From the NCBI RefSeq assembly GCF_000003815.2, contig NC_049979.1, positions 16,178,900 through 16,242,899 on the forward strand: a DNA stretch of 64,000 nt. The letters run 5' to 3'. Below are positions 36,773-50,400 of this stretch, piece after piece (the first letter of the stretch is position 1; every line of letters begins with the position of its first letter). The notes below the pieces were generated by a model. That model was not told the DNA's origin. It saw only the letters and a program-made list of their open reading frames with translations, and searched no databases. A program made the translations under genes and the position numbers. The stretch comes from Branchiostoma floridae (Eukaryota > Chordata > Leptocardii > Amphioxiformes > Branchiostomatidae).

Positions 36773-36780
36773 TGACGTCA
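36773..36780. promoter_or_regulatory. Consensus CRE palindrome TGACGTCA
   Basis: Perfect 8-bp cAMP-response element (CREB/ATF site) about 735 bp upstream of the AKT start codon. Binding is inferred from the motif alone. Confidence 0.4.
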
Positions 36781-37024
36781 TGAGGGTAATTAGTCGAATC
36801 GCCGATGGCATCAAAACGCTTTAGTATAAAGTTTATGAGAAAATCAGAGACCACGACTCAGAGTTGCCTGAAAATTCAGCATGACAGAAGCTATTAATAT
36901 AATTATGAATATGATTTGGTATTCAAAATGGAAAGGGGTGGGTGTATGGGGTTATTCAACGACATTATAATGAATATTGCCATGTCTGCGGTGTACCTGT
37001 CGACAAGTAGCCGCTAGGCATGAC

Positions 37025-37073
37025 GGGCCACTTTCCGTCTGGGTCACTAGTGGCCCGGATGAGTGACCCAGAC
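37025..37073. other. Interleaved perfect inverted repeats (pseudoknot topology)
   Basis: Arm A GGGCCACT (37025-37032), arm B GTCTGGGTCACT (37037-37048), arm A' AGTGGCCC (37049-37056), arm B' AGTGACCCAGAC (37062-37073). Both pairs are perfectly complementary and are ordered A-B-A'-B'. A CACTAGTG palindrome straddles the B/A' junction. Confidence 0.85.
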
Positions 37074-38312
37074 GTCTGCCCCGTTGGCGCCAAAATTTAA
37101 ATATCTCAATACTAGTACCTTTCATCAATTATGTCATCTTGGACCCAGTAGGTGGATTGCTAGCCGTAGCACTACAACTTACAAGAAGGATGTTTCTATT
37201 CATAACTAAAAACACTATGTACTTTATATATAATAGCCAATGTGGCACACACAAAAACATGACCAGGTGCAAATCTTCCAGAAAATCCTGTTTTTGCAGT
37301 GTCACTGTGAGGCTGGTTTGTGTGCAGACAGACTTTTGAGTGATGCTTTAATGATATTACAAAAACACAAATTCTCGTTTCTTAATCAATATGTCCTCTT
37401 TGCATAAAATTCCACTCCCGAAAAGTCCTTGGGGAGACAATATGTATCACTGCAAGGTTATTTTTCTACCGGTATATCTTCCATGCTGCCAGCCGGAGAA
37501 ACCTCTGGGGAAAGAGGAGTGCGGTTTAGTTTATCAACATGTCAAATCCTTCAGTACTGTAAGTGAGTACGTTATCTTTAGAGTGGGCTTTTGTTTCTCT
37601 TTATATTCAGTTTCATCTAATGGTTAGTATGTAGCTTTTTGTTTTTCATATTGCATGTCTGCACATTATTCCTGTATATGTATTCATGATTTGCAAATAA
37701 AATGCATTTGAAAAAAAGTCACCTTTGATATCAGAAAACATGTCTTCTCCTGGTATTGCCCCCCACCTGTATATTTATTTCCTTGTGACACCAATAATAT
37801 TCAATTCCCAACTTTTTTCATAACTGTCCGACTACCAGATATTAATGACGTGCCCAATACAGAATCTTGTATATGTGAAAGTACTGGTTCCCGTCAATTG
37901 CATGTCAATGGCACAATATTATAAGAAACAAAACTTGTCATTCATTTAGGTTACCTGACATGAAAATGTAATGGTAACCCCACAACAGCTAATTTTACAA
38001 GACCTCACATGCACACAAAAAACTCAGTGGACTAGTCACTAGGGTGAACACATCAACACAAACTGATAAAAATACTCCTTACGGAAATTGTTTTCAAAGG
38101 TTGAAGTTTTATTCTCATTCTACATGTAATAGTTATAATGTACAATAAATACACAACAGAAAATGCCCTACCATTGATACTGATATATATTTACTTGATG
38201 AATGTACAACATAACGGAGAACATCTGGAGATAGAAACAGGGCAGATACGGGAGTTCAGTACAAGGTATCTGTAGAACCAGGGAGGGTGAAACTTTCAAT
38301 TAAAACGAAACA

Positions 38313-38318
38313 TTTATT
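38313..38318 (-). promoter_or_regulatory. MCM8 polyadenylation signal
   Basis: TTTATT on the plus strand, read as AATAAA on the MCM8 strand, about 125 nt past the stop codon. Confidence 0.6.
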
Positions 38319-38440
38319 TTCCAGTCATGACCAATATGTCATGGTGACAGAGATTCTGAGTCATCAAATTGATCTTAATCCAGTCCAAGTCCTGTGGCTG
38401 TCTCCAGGGTACCTGACTGAAGTTGGCGCGGATGCCTCCC

Positions 38441-41400
38441 TCAGAGCCCAGCTGTCTGCAGCTGGTACACCCTAGAACCCTTCTTCAGCAGGAATCCCTG
38501 GTTGTTAAGGGAGGCAATGAATCCCTCAAAGTCTGGAACCTTTACATCACAATTCTGCAGAAGAAAAAAAATGTACCTGTACATGCATGGACTCATTTCT
38601 GGTGATATATGCTTAGTACCTCACCCATGTGTTCACACCTAGCTTGTAATGTACTGTTTTATTAAACTGTGATGTGCTCAATATGTTTCATTTAACTACT
38701 AGTATTTATGGGCTAGATCATAGGACAACTTGAATGAGAAAGATAAATATAGTTAAACTTTTGGTCACATTCCAACATCTTAATCACTTAAACTTTGTCA
38801 AATCACGAGCTCCTATACAAACCTGAGCAATTTCCCTCATCTGTTGCACAGTGAAGATGTTGTTGTACGTCCGTTCTGCCACTCTGTTCAGGGCAGCGAC
38901 AAACCTCTTTGGCTACAAAAACATTAAAACAACAAATTACGACAGATTTGAAGTACTTCAAAATAAGTGAAGTCAAGTATGGCTGTAATTGTAAAGTCTT
39001 TATAATGATAAAACCAACTGGAGGGAGGTTTTATCAAATTTCCCTGATAAAACTTCATATTGTGTGAGCAAAAACATTCATCCGACATTAATACAAGTTC
39101 AACAACAATAGCTACAAGGCATAAAGTAACTTGTCATAAGTAAATTAATTGGAATACATGTACATGTATATATAAAATATAGCCAGTTAACAAGTATATA
39201 TGCTTTGACCTAACCTTGCTCCTGCTGCTCATGCCTGACCCATTCTGTGATCTCAGGAAATCCAGTTGTCCAAATTCATCTGAGTAGGTGTCAAACATGC
39301 TGAAGAAAAAAGGTGGTTTGGATTGAATTAAGCCATGTCATGCATTTTTGTTGGTAGTAACATTATTTTGGTTTACTTTTTGTATGCCATACATCATTAT
39401 AGGCTTATCAATTTTGTTTCACAGTACACTGTGCATGCTTTATTTCAACTTTTCTTTGGTAAGGGTGTTATATACAATGTATTACAAAGCATTCTTCTCA
39501 TCCCCTTAGAGCAGATCAGAGTCTGTTTAAGACCAGTAGGTCAGATGAAACCTGCATAAGTCATTCATTCCCAACTCTCTCCATCAAAATCTCTGACCTG
39601 TCTTTCATGATTTCCACCACATCCTGTGCATCCTGACTGGTAGCTGTCTCCCTCAGCTCCAGACGGCTACGGGCCTACATGGAACCAATTTGATATTATA
39701 ACAAACAATCTTCAACTAAAAAACAAAACCTGTGACAATCTTTACTGGATAGCATAAGATGTTTACAGTTTGACATGCAAAAAGACAAGTTGCATGCTAT
39801 TTGTAGAATACATCTTAAAGGATGCAGACCTTTTATGTGTTTGATTATTGAACCAGAAACTGAAATAAGCATACATAACTTGTTGTACAAATGAGTGATG
39901 ATGTTATTTCCAACATAACAGTGCACATGATGATTCTTTTTTCTTATTTTTCTTAAAGTCACAATCATCAAAGAGCAGGTAAGAGACCTCTGTCAGTCTG
40001 ATGAGGGACTCCAGCTGCCTGGTGGTGATGGGGATGCTGTCTGGGCCCCGCTGATCCTTCCTAAGCTCAAGGTAGAAGGTCTGCAAATGTGTTGATGACA
40101 GTTAAGCTACATATGACTGTAATAAGGAAATTTACTACTTTACTGCTAGTAACATTATATCTAGATATCTTGTACCACTGAAAAGAGGAGGGTGTAGCTA
40201 ACCTGTAAATGGATATAACATTTCAACAGTTGTTGAATGACACTATCCTGTCTTAACTTGTGTTTTTGTTAACACAGATTGCAGACAGTAGGTTAATATA
40301 TTTGACTGACCTGAAGCACCTGCTTGGCTTCTGGTGACAGTTTTGGATGGACATACTTCCTTGCATAGGCCACATACTGAAATGTGAACATAACATGACA
40401 AATTTGATCGTGAGACCATTGTATCAACCTTCATATCATTAATTTTCTCCGAGTCATAGACATCCAGGATTTTAGAGTAGAGGCAAGAGACAAGGAAGGA
40501 AATCTGTGAACCTTAAATGCCAAAAAAGTCATGCATCTCTGATCAAACTGTTTGTTTTAATAGGATAAAAATGATAATTCACTAAATCAACTACAAGAAT
40601 GGTTTGGTTTAGAGTATACCTTTCTTAGAAGGGGGTGTGGGATGGGGTCAAATTGTTCACCTCTGCTGATCTGGAAAGATAAAGACTGCCTGAATACAAC
40701 ATGTACAACACCAAAGTGCTTTTTACATCATTGAATGATTCGGAACAAGTCCTCAACAGTCCAGAAAAGACTCATAGAGGAAGCCATTGAGGGAGAACAT
40801 TTACTTATATTCATTATACTATCAAGCCCTATCCCATGAAAAGTTCTTATTTGTGAAGACACTGTCTGCTACAAGCTACTGCCACATACGTATAACATAA
40901 GTATACAGAGTATTGCAGTTGTTATGAAATTCTGCAAAGAACTGTACTCTCTCACATCAACAGAACTGTAACATTTTTGATCTTGTCATTACCTATATCC
41001 ATTGTACAGGCAGGTTCTCCTAATTGATTCATCACCAACTTGTCTTGTTTAAATTTATTTTTCTGTTATCCATTTTGTACTTATGTATGTAATGTCGTTT
41101 ACTATTCTTGTTTTATGCGTATGTTTCTTGAGTAGAAGGCTTAATATAAGCAATTTGTGCTTTCCGCCTCATACTCGCAAAATATATGTGAATAAATAAA
41201 TAGATAAATAAAAGAACTGTACCTTTAGCCGTTCAGATAACGGCTTTTCTAATTCCCACTGTCTTCTGGCCTCATCGCTATCAGGGGTCTGTAAATTATG
41301 GTATGTCAGTACAATTTATTTGATTCAACTATTACAGGCTATAAATTCAGTATAATAGTTTAAAGAAGACAGAATTCTATTCTATAAAGCACATAATATT

Positions 41401-44400
41401 ATGTGGTGTACATGAAATGTAATTTGGAGGATTCCACCTAAATGTATATGATAGGGGGACACAGTCTCAGAGAACTTTACCTGGGCCATCATTTTACAGT
41501 ATATAAAATCTTGAGCTTACCTGGGGGTCTCTTCTCACTCTGACAGCAGAGGTTTCTCTGCAAGGAAAGCAAAAAAAGTATGGATACACTGCATTCAAAA
41601 TGCAAATTGCCATAATGTAGATTCCCAACAGTGCATGGGAAGGGAAAGACAATGTTGTTTTCCAACAAACGTCAGCTAAGTTACTCACCGGCACCTGCCA
41701 GCCCTCAGCGCCATGACATGCTCAGACAACATGCTGTCCAGATCCTGGTTAGAGAATAAAATTTATATAGAAATTTCCCACCAAAGTTTTACAGTGGAAA
41801 CACACCACCTTTAATGACAAAAGTTTGAAAAAAAATGTATGAAACAAATCATTTAGAATACACTACACTTTGGTAAGAAATGTGGAGATTGATACTAATT
41901 ACTCCAAACTGAAATAAAGTGTATATTTATTAGTACATTATAATTGCAGTGTTAATTAATCATTTCTAAGGTTACTGATATTAGCAAATCATCTTTGCCA
42001 AATACCTTGAGCCATAGGTCTAACTAGCAAGTTTCCATACAGGTAAACAACATGATGAACTGGCTGGTGATTACCTCATCAGGATTGTCCAGCAAAATAA
42101 ACACCAGGTCAAACCGAGACAGCAGGGCACTACCCATCCTGGAACAAAAACAGAATTCTCAAATGTAGGTTACCTTGTACATTTTGTATTTCTAACAGGA
42201 GTTACAGACATCCTCCAGAGGGGTTAAGTATGAACAAAACCCTTAAGACAAAAGTACTACTAATTTTGCTCTGTCCCATTTGCAACAGAATTATAACAGC
42301 TACTAAAGGAAGTCGAAGGTTGACAGTACTTTAGGAATACACCTAAATGTTATCCTAGGAGACCTACTTGAGGTTCTCTGCCACAGTCTTAGCCTTGTTG
42401 TAGTGCCCACCAACTGGGTTGGCTGCTGCGATGATGGATGTTCGTGCAGGGAGGCTGGACAGAGGGAAGACTCATGTTAACAAAATTCATGAAAATTGAC
42501 TGTACCTATATAGTCAACTTTTACCAACACTTCACACATTTCTTCATATTTTCTAGAATTTGAAGGATGACATTTTACTGTCCTTTATTGAATGCTATCT
42601 AATACAATTGAATTATCTTGAGACATGAGAAAATCCAGACTAGGCACACACCTGCAGACTATGCCTGCCTTGGCCAGGCTGATGCTTTGCTGCTCCTGGA
42701 AACATACAAACAGCAATGACAATCATCTAAAATCAGCTTCTATGAAGAGCAAAATGACAGTGACTCTATTTCTATTCTTGCACTTAAAACAGAATGGTTA
42801 CAAGAGCAAGGTGGTTATAACCTCTTTGGTCAGAGCAACATCATAACTTTTGTACTTAGATAAGTCAATGGCAATTAGATAAGTCATTCTTAATAAAAAA
42901 ATTAAACAATGTGTATAGGCAAGGAGGTTGAAAAAAGGAAAAGGCCTTTCCTTGCTATAGGTCATTTTCTATTGTAAAGCTCTGTCTTGAGGTAATAAGT
43001 ACCGGTAGTTTACTCTACTTCATATTTCCTTTTGGCTTACCTATGATTAGTAATCTTATTCTGAAAGGGACTAAATGTGTAACAAAGGAGATCAATTGTT
43101 GATCTGCATTGTTACAGCAGGTTGGGTATGTCGATATATTAGATAACAATGATACTATGATAACAACTTCAATATAGGCTGGGCTGGTAGAGGATAAGCA
43201 TGTCAAGTGTTCTCATACAAAAGGAAACAAGTTGCTTACCATTGCCTCTAGGAGAGCCTGATGCTGGTTGGTCATTTTGTCAAATTCATCAATACAGCAA
43301 CAGCCTGGAACAGAAAATGTTTCAAATGAAATGAGCATCAATACCATTGGCATGACTCAATGAAATGTTTGCTATACAAAACACAAGAAATACTTGCAGG
43401 TTTACCAGCAGCCTTCCTTGTGAATTACAGTCTGCCCAAGAAGATCACTCAGGGGATAGATACAGTCTAGTGGACAGGTGGTCACCATAGTAGATGACAA
43501 ACTAATGCTTGGCCAGTTGATTTTTATGTAGAGGAGGGCACTTGCATCTATTAGTTTTACCATAATGGTAAAAGATTATACAACTGGTTTACTTTACCCT
43601 GGTCAGCGAGGACCAGAGCTCCTGCCTCCAGTGCAAAGTCTCCTGATGCACTGTCTCTGCTTAGGGTCACCTGTCAAACAATCAACATAATGTATAAAAG
43701 TACTCTGCACATGTAGACTGATTAACATAGTCAGAAGCAAGATTGATACTACATACAACGTACTGTAATGATGAGTTTATGTGAATGAAATATTATTAGC
43801 TGATTTCTCAAATAAAGCCAAGGATGATACTTAAGCAGTTACATAAGATGTTGTGGTATGTAGGTAAAGTTAAGACCTACAGTGAGTCCAGAGGCAGTAG
43901 TTGTGTTCCCACACACGTAGACACCACGGGGAGCAACGTTGGAAACAGCTTGCAGCATCTACCCATAAAATTAAGAGGCAATTGGTGAATTAGTTACAAT
44001 GAAAATACACAGACAATGTCACAAACAGATTGGACAAATTGCCTGAGAACAGTAGAAGACAAACCTGGCTTTTGCCCAGTCCAGGATCACCCACCACTAG
44101 GACATGGGGGTCTCCTCTCACAGGAATACGATTCTACGGAAGAAACAGACAACCAACAGAGGGATTTTACAACAATCTTCACAAACGTTTAAACTAAATG
44201 GTTAAAATTTCATATTACCATGATATCTCTTTTATTCCTTATATGCTCTGGGAATCCGTGGTGATTTGAGTAGCTCGTGACTTGGGACTTGTATTGTAAC
44301 TATTGACAAAATTTAAAGCTGTTTGTATGACTACACAATTAATGACAATAAATGTGCAGCTACCAAAAGGTACTACATAATACATGTTTCTCACTTGCCT

Positions 44401-47400
44401 NNNNNNNNNNNNNNNNNNNNNNNNNNNNNNNNNNNNNNNNNNNNNNNNNNNNNNNNNNNNNNNNNNNNNNNNNNNNNNNNNNNNNNNNNNNNNNNNNNNN
44501 AGTCACAGAAAAATCATCAAAATACAACAAAGTATTTTGTTTACTTTTGTAAAAGATAAATCAAGTTAATCAGTGGTTTAAAAAGAAGTACCGGTATTGC
44601 TTTTCTGGACATACACACATAGCTGTAAACTAATTACTGGTACTTTTCCCCATTCCAAACATATAACACCAGCTTAAGTAAATCTATGGTATATCCATGT
44701 CCGTATGTCAAGTCCCCAGAGAGGATCAATGTACAAATATCAGTCATCTAACTTTGTAAGCCTGACCTCGTGGCCATATATGGCCGGACATAGTGACCCC
44801 ACGACAAGTCTGAAGACATGTGGGTCCTCCTGGATCTCCTGGATACCATACAGCTCCTTCAGGGTGAACTCCATGGCCAGTCCTGATGTGCCGCTCTCCT
44901 TGGTGGACTTCTTCCCCTTCGTCTTACTCACAGAGTTAGCAGAAATGTAGATGAGGAACATGCACTGGTCACGGTTTGACTTCCTCCTGCCTGCAATGGG
45001 AGTTTGCTGTCATTTTTTGTATTAAATGGCTATAATATAGGTTCTATCACATGTTTTCTATCCAATGGCTCAACCTGAATTCTATATCTTCACTTGATTT
45101 GCTCTCATTCCTACTTATAAATCTATACAACTAACTAAGACTAGTAAGAGCTAATGTTCTAGGGGATAAACACAATAGAATGACAGCAAAACGCAAACTT
45201 TTAAAAATCTGTGGTGCTTGCAGAAAAGAGACTGTTTGCCTGACCTTCCTCTGAGCTCATGACCTTGACAATGCCAGTGACAGTGACTACATCCCCTGGA
45301 GCACAGCTGTCCACTGTATATAAGAAAAAACAACATGTATGTTATATCAATTTAAATTTTAGTTCATATACGCACACTTCCTGGCCTGAGTGTTTCTGAA
45401 GCTACATGCGATATGATGCACAGTAGTACATTTGTACATTAACAACATCAAAACACAGAATGTATTATTTACCCAGATCCCTGGTCAGCTCACACTCCAC
45501 TGTCCGGGGGATCCTACCTGCCTCCCTGTTCTCATCAGTGATCAGCTCCTGCACTCTGGAAGAATAGGCAAGAAGACTTACATTATGTACAACAATGGAT
45601 TATCTGAAATATGGACTGTATTTAAATGTAAGGTAAGTGGTAGTCAGCAAATCTTTCTCTCTCTTATCATCAAAAAATCTAGCGCTCATAGCAATCTTTT
45701 TAATATACCTTATATGTTCCTGTTAATTGGAAAAACTAACTTTTTCAATAGATGTGTCTTACTTGATAGTCTGCCAGTCTACAGTTTCTGTGAGCTGATG
45801 GTTCTGAAGAGGAACAAAAGACCTTCCTCTGCAGTCAGGGGCTGGGCACTGAAAAGCAAAGTAAATCTATCTCTTGAATGTAACTTTTGCATACGCTAAC
45901 AATTTATGATGACATCTATTTACTGGAAACTCACTGGCCATAAAATTCTATTGATCAAATGTTTAGAAGAGGACAACATCTGTGTGTGTCAATAATGTAT
46001 TCATATATGTACAGCAGCACATGGCATTTACCTTGGTTGGTAGGCAGTACTTTCCTTCAGGAAGTATCACTCTCTGAGGGGAAAAGACAAAAATGTTTTA
46101 ATTTTTTTTTGTTTCAAAAGGTAACAGTGCTGGAACATCAGGGTATAACAATTAACGTAGCTACTCAACAGACAACATAAGAATATAGATAACCATCAGT
46201 TCTCTCACCTGTACTCCCCTACAGGTGAGACACTCAAACGCCATCTTGATGCACATGGGTTTCACATTGCTGACCCTCACCACTGTTCCTCTGATGCACA
46301 CAAACTTACCTGACAAATGAATCAGAGAACAGTTATATATCTCCGGACAGAAACTAAGTGTTCAATAAGGCAGAAAGAAAGATCACATCTGTTCTTTTTG
46401 ATGAACTTAAACACCGTCTAGAACGAATGGCCAGAAAGAGGCCTTAGAAAATTCAAAATGAAAAGTGGTATTAGAAAATCTAAAAAAAGAGTCTCACCAT
46501 AGAAATTTGCCTTCAGCCTTCTCATGGAAGTTATGGGCTCATAATTGAATACCCTGATGAAAAAGAACACAAGAACATTGTCTTTAATTGGTACACAAAT
46601 GTGAAAGATGGACACAGAACACGTATTTACGTAAATTAATTATTGGTCTTAAAGCTACACCTATTTTGACTAACAGGTGTACTCTCAAAGTACATGTATT
46701 TCACAAGATAACATTTACCCATATCCATAGCAAGGAGATTTGAACTTATTGACATCACCACATTGTATAGCATGTTAGGCCTTACCTAGTATGGATAAGG
46801 GGTACATTAACAGCTATGGTAGCTGGGGTTTCTCCATCTTCCTGCCCAGGCTGCTGTAGGGCAGCTGCCTGCCTCTCCAGGTCATGGGTCAGGACCTACA
46901 CAGACAAAAGGTCATGGGTCAGGAGTCAGGACCTACACAGACAAAAGGTCGTGGGTCAGAACCTACACATACAAAAGGTCGTGGGTCAGGACCTACACAG
47001 GCAAAAGGTCATGGGTCAGAACCTACACAGACAAAAGGTCGTGGGTCAGGACCTACACAGACAAAAGGTCATGGGTCAGGACCTACACAGGCAAAAGGTC
47101 GTGGGTCAGGACCTACACAGGCAAAAGGTCGTAGGTCAGGGTCTATACATACCAAAGGTTATGGGTCAGAACCTACACATACAAAAGGTCATGGGTCAGG
47201 ACCTAGACATACAAGGTCATGGGTCAGAACCTACAGAGGTCGTGCGTCAGAAGTCAGAGCATCAATGCACACAAAAGTCATGGATGACAGTCTTCATACA
47301 GAGGTGTAATGATAAGCTAATTAATCTATTTGTGATTTTTCTTACGATGTGAAGAAGGGTGTTGTCTATAATCATCCTTGTTCTGACCTGGTGCACAGCC

Positions 47401-50400
47401 AGTCCCAGGCAGCTGAGAATCTTCTCTGGGGTCTCCTTCATCACACTACCCATGTCCGGAATGGTTGAACGGACACCTGAATAAAACATGGGACAAATGG
47501 ACGGTGAGAAAATAGTTCACAGAACATTTAGGGACCTGACGATATTTACCGGGGGGGAGGGCTGGTGCATAGGTGGGGGGGGGGCAATGAAAAATTTTTT
47601 GAGCCGAGGGGGGGGCCATTGAAAAATTTTTTGAGCCGGGGGGGGGCCATTGAAAAAAAATTGCCTCAGGGGCCTTGATAAATACAAGCAAAATGTGCCC
47701 CTGAAATGCAGGCAATGAAGTTTCAGATGGTCAAGATTTCAATTTTTCTCTGGACGTCCCTTGAGACGGCTTGCGGCTCTGGCGCACACAACACTTCGGC
47801 ACTCATCGCCGTCAAAAATCTCTTCCTCTGACAGAAAATTGTCATTACATTTAGCATAGTCTACCAGCGAAGTTTATCCCTCAAAATGCAGAAAATCGTG
47901 TCTCAGAGGGTCCAAATTTCATCATTTGAATGACATTTCTCCAGATCTACCTTGCGACGGCTCGTGCCATGCCCGGCGCTCGAAATCGTGGGAATACGTT
48001 GGGGGCGTCGTCGCCCTCAAACCCATGTGAAGTTCTAATAGAAAGGCTATTAAACTTAAAGCTTAGTCTGCCAGCAAATTTTGCCAATCAAAATTTAGGA
48101 AAGACCGTTTCAGATAGTCAAGATTTCCAAATTTTCCCGGGGGAGCATGCCCCCGGACCCCCAAGGATTACGTTGATATAGTTCGCCCTCCCCATACTGA
48201 GAAATTTTCTGCAGCCGCCTCTGTCGTGTGATTCCATGTTCGCACGAAATTTAAGAAAACTAGAAACTAAAATTGGTATAAATATCAATCCTGCGTGCAT
48301 CTGTTCTTTGTATACGGAATGGTTCACGGACGGCAACGGGATAAAACATTACGATGTTTACTTTCGTGACAGCCGGCTCTCTGCTGCATATGACGTAATC
48401 ATGGTGGCGCTATAATTGGCCGAAATAACTCTCGTTTTAGAAAGATTGAAGCAATCTTGAAGCGGTTTTCGAAACGATATCGCTAAAATGTACCCAAGTC
48501 TCTTCCATCTACAACATTAATTTGTTTTCTTTTGTGTAAATTTCGTACATGTGTAGTGGAAACGATCGCCCAAGTTGGATTACCGCCCCTCCCCGCCCGC
48601 TTTTCTCTTCGTTGATGTGGACGCATAAAGGGGGGAGGGGCCATTGAAAAATTTTTGTGGGCGAGGGGGGGGGGCCATTGAAAAAATTTTTGGGGCGGGG
48701 GGGGGGGGGGGGGCCCCTTGAAAAAATTTTTTACCAAACCTATTTTGCCCCCCCCCCCCACCCCCAAAAAAAAACGGCGGGGCCCTTAAAAAAAAGACTT
48801 CAAGAGGGCCAGTGTGTTTGTTTAAATTCAAGAGCTTTCCACGAAGTCAATCCTGTTTTTGTTATACTTATTGTGGTAACGTTACTAAGTATTGGGATCT
48901 TTGATATAGCCTTTTATAGGTACTTGCACGTGTAATGGGCTGTGATGGCTACTGTACGTAGACAGTATACACAACATGCATTTCATCACAAGCTAATGTC
49001 AAAGGATTAATTGAGGCATAAAACATTAAATATAAATGTACCATCGTCTTGGAGAAGCTCTTTGAAGTCTATGGCTAAGGAACCTTTCTGCTCAATTTCA
49101 TCCTTTGAATGGAAAAAATAAAACATTTTAGTTCCACAACAAAGGCTCATCTTATTTGAAAAGTAACAAAAAAACAAGACAGTATGAATATTTTATGACA
49201 CATTGTCAGATGCTGCCTTTAACCTTATCATATAGCTCCAGGATGGACAGGAAGTATTTCTCGAAGGCCTGTGTTCTCACAACATCAGGGGAGTGCTCTG
49301 TGTATACTGAAAAAAGATAGTATTAAACGTTAGCCACTAGAAAATCCACCCAAGGAGGTGAAAAAAGACTTTTTACCTCCTTGATCCACCTGATTGGATT
49401 ACAATGGACCAATAGGACACTCTTTAATTTATTGACAACAAATTTAAAACATTGTCACTAAAAGATTCCAATTGTCATCAATCATCGTCATGACATCGAT
49501 GATAAGCCTCATTGTCATTGCCCGATAAGCTTATTAGGTAAAATAGATAAACTAAAACTATTGGTTAACTGGTTATGTAAGGATACGTGATTTAGTAGGA
49601 CATACAAGAGGCCGTCATTACTACCTTGGTTTGGGAAGTACAGGTGCCAGCCCTTGTAGGGGGACGGGATGACATTTTCAAGGATGGCCTGTGACAAACG
49701 TGGTCTAGTCTGGGAGGCTGATGTTGAACCACTGTACCCACCTCTCCGTGAGCTGGACGAACCTGAGGTGTTAAAAAACAACATAGGCTCCACCAATATA
49801 ACGTCCTTGGCTCCACAGGGCATGCATGGTCAAAACATTTTGTTCGTAATCTTGAGAAAATTTAGCATGTTAACGTTAACATCCATTGGCATAATACCGG
49901 TCGGTTTACTGCAATTTCTCAAGCAATGCTAATTTGGCAAATGATCAACGCATCATTTTCTCCAGTTACATATTGCTGTTACAGCTTACCTTTGCCACTT
50001 CTTCTGTGTAAATTATTTTGTCTCTCTGGTCCTGCTAAAAACATAATATCGTAATTGGAACACACCGCGGAATTGCACGGAGAACGGGCGCGTGGTTGGA
50101 AGGGGGTGCACTATACCGGTCGAACGAAACACGGCACAACTAACTGCCGCTATGTACCTTTATACATCCTCTGTTGTTCCTTTCTTTCCTGTTAGTAGTT
50201 GCACAAAACAAAAATCTGCATGAGCATACAAAAAGGCATGAGAAAATGGGCGTATACTGACAAGAATTTTCATTTAATTTTGATCCGTCACAACCGCTAT
50301 GACGTAAAACTTTACTGCTGGCCGTAGCATTAAAAATGGCGGGAAAATGGCGGCGTACGTTCAATTTGACCCATTCAGCCGTAGATCCGGGCGATAATGC

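Larger units (their letters stand above)
36039..38440. other. AKT upstream and MCM8 downstream spacer
   Basis: No coding exon with recognisable similarity. It should contain the AKT promoter and any non-coding first exon. It holds a consensus CRE and a notable interleaved inverted-repeat pair, listed separately, and the MCM8 polyadenylation signal near its right end. Confidence 0.4.

Noticed and set aside
46881-47285. Regularly spaced direct repeats resembling a CRISPR array
   Set aside because: Units are contiguous without unique spacers, and the locus is a eukaryotic intron.
46816-47352. Long plus-strand open frames (141 and 178 codons) with repeating GxGSxPTxTKG units
   Set aside because: They are the translation of the 30-bp minisatellite; the unit length, a multiple of three, keeps the frames open. 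The real coding strand here is minus (MCM8).
48483-48935. Gly-, Pro- and Phe-rich open frames on both strands
   Set aside because: They are translations of the G/C homopolymer arrays.
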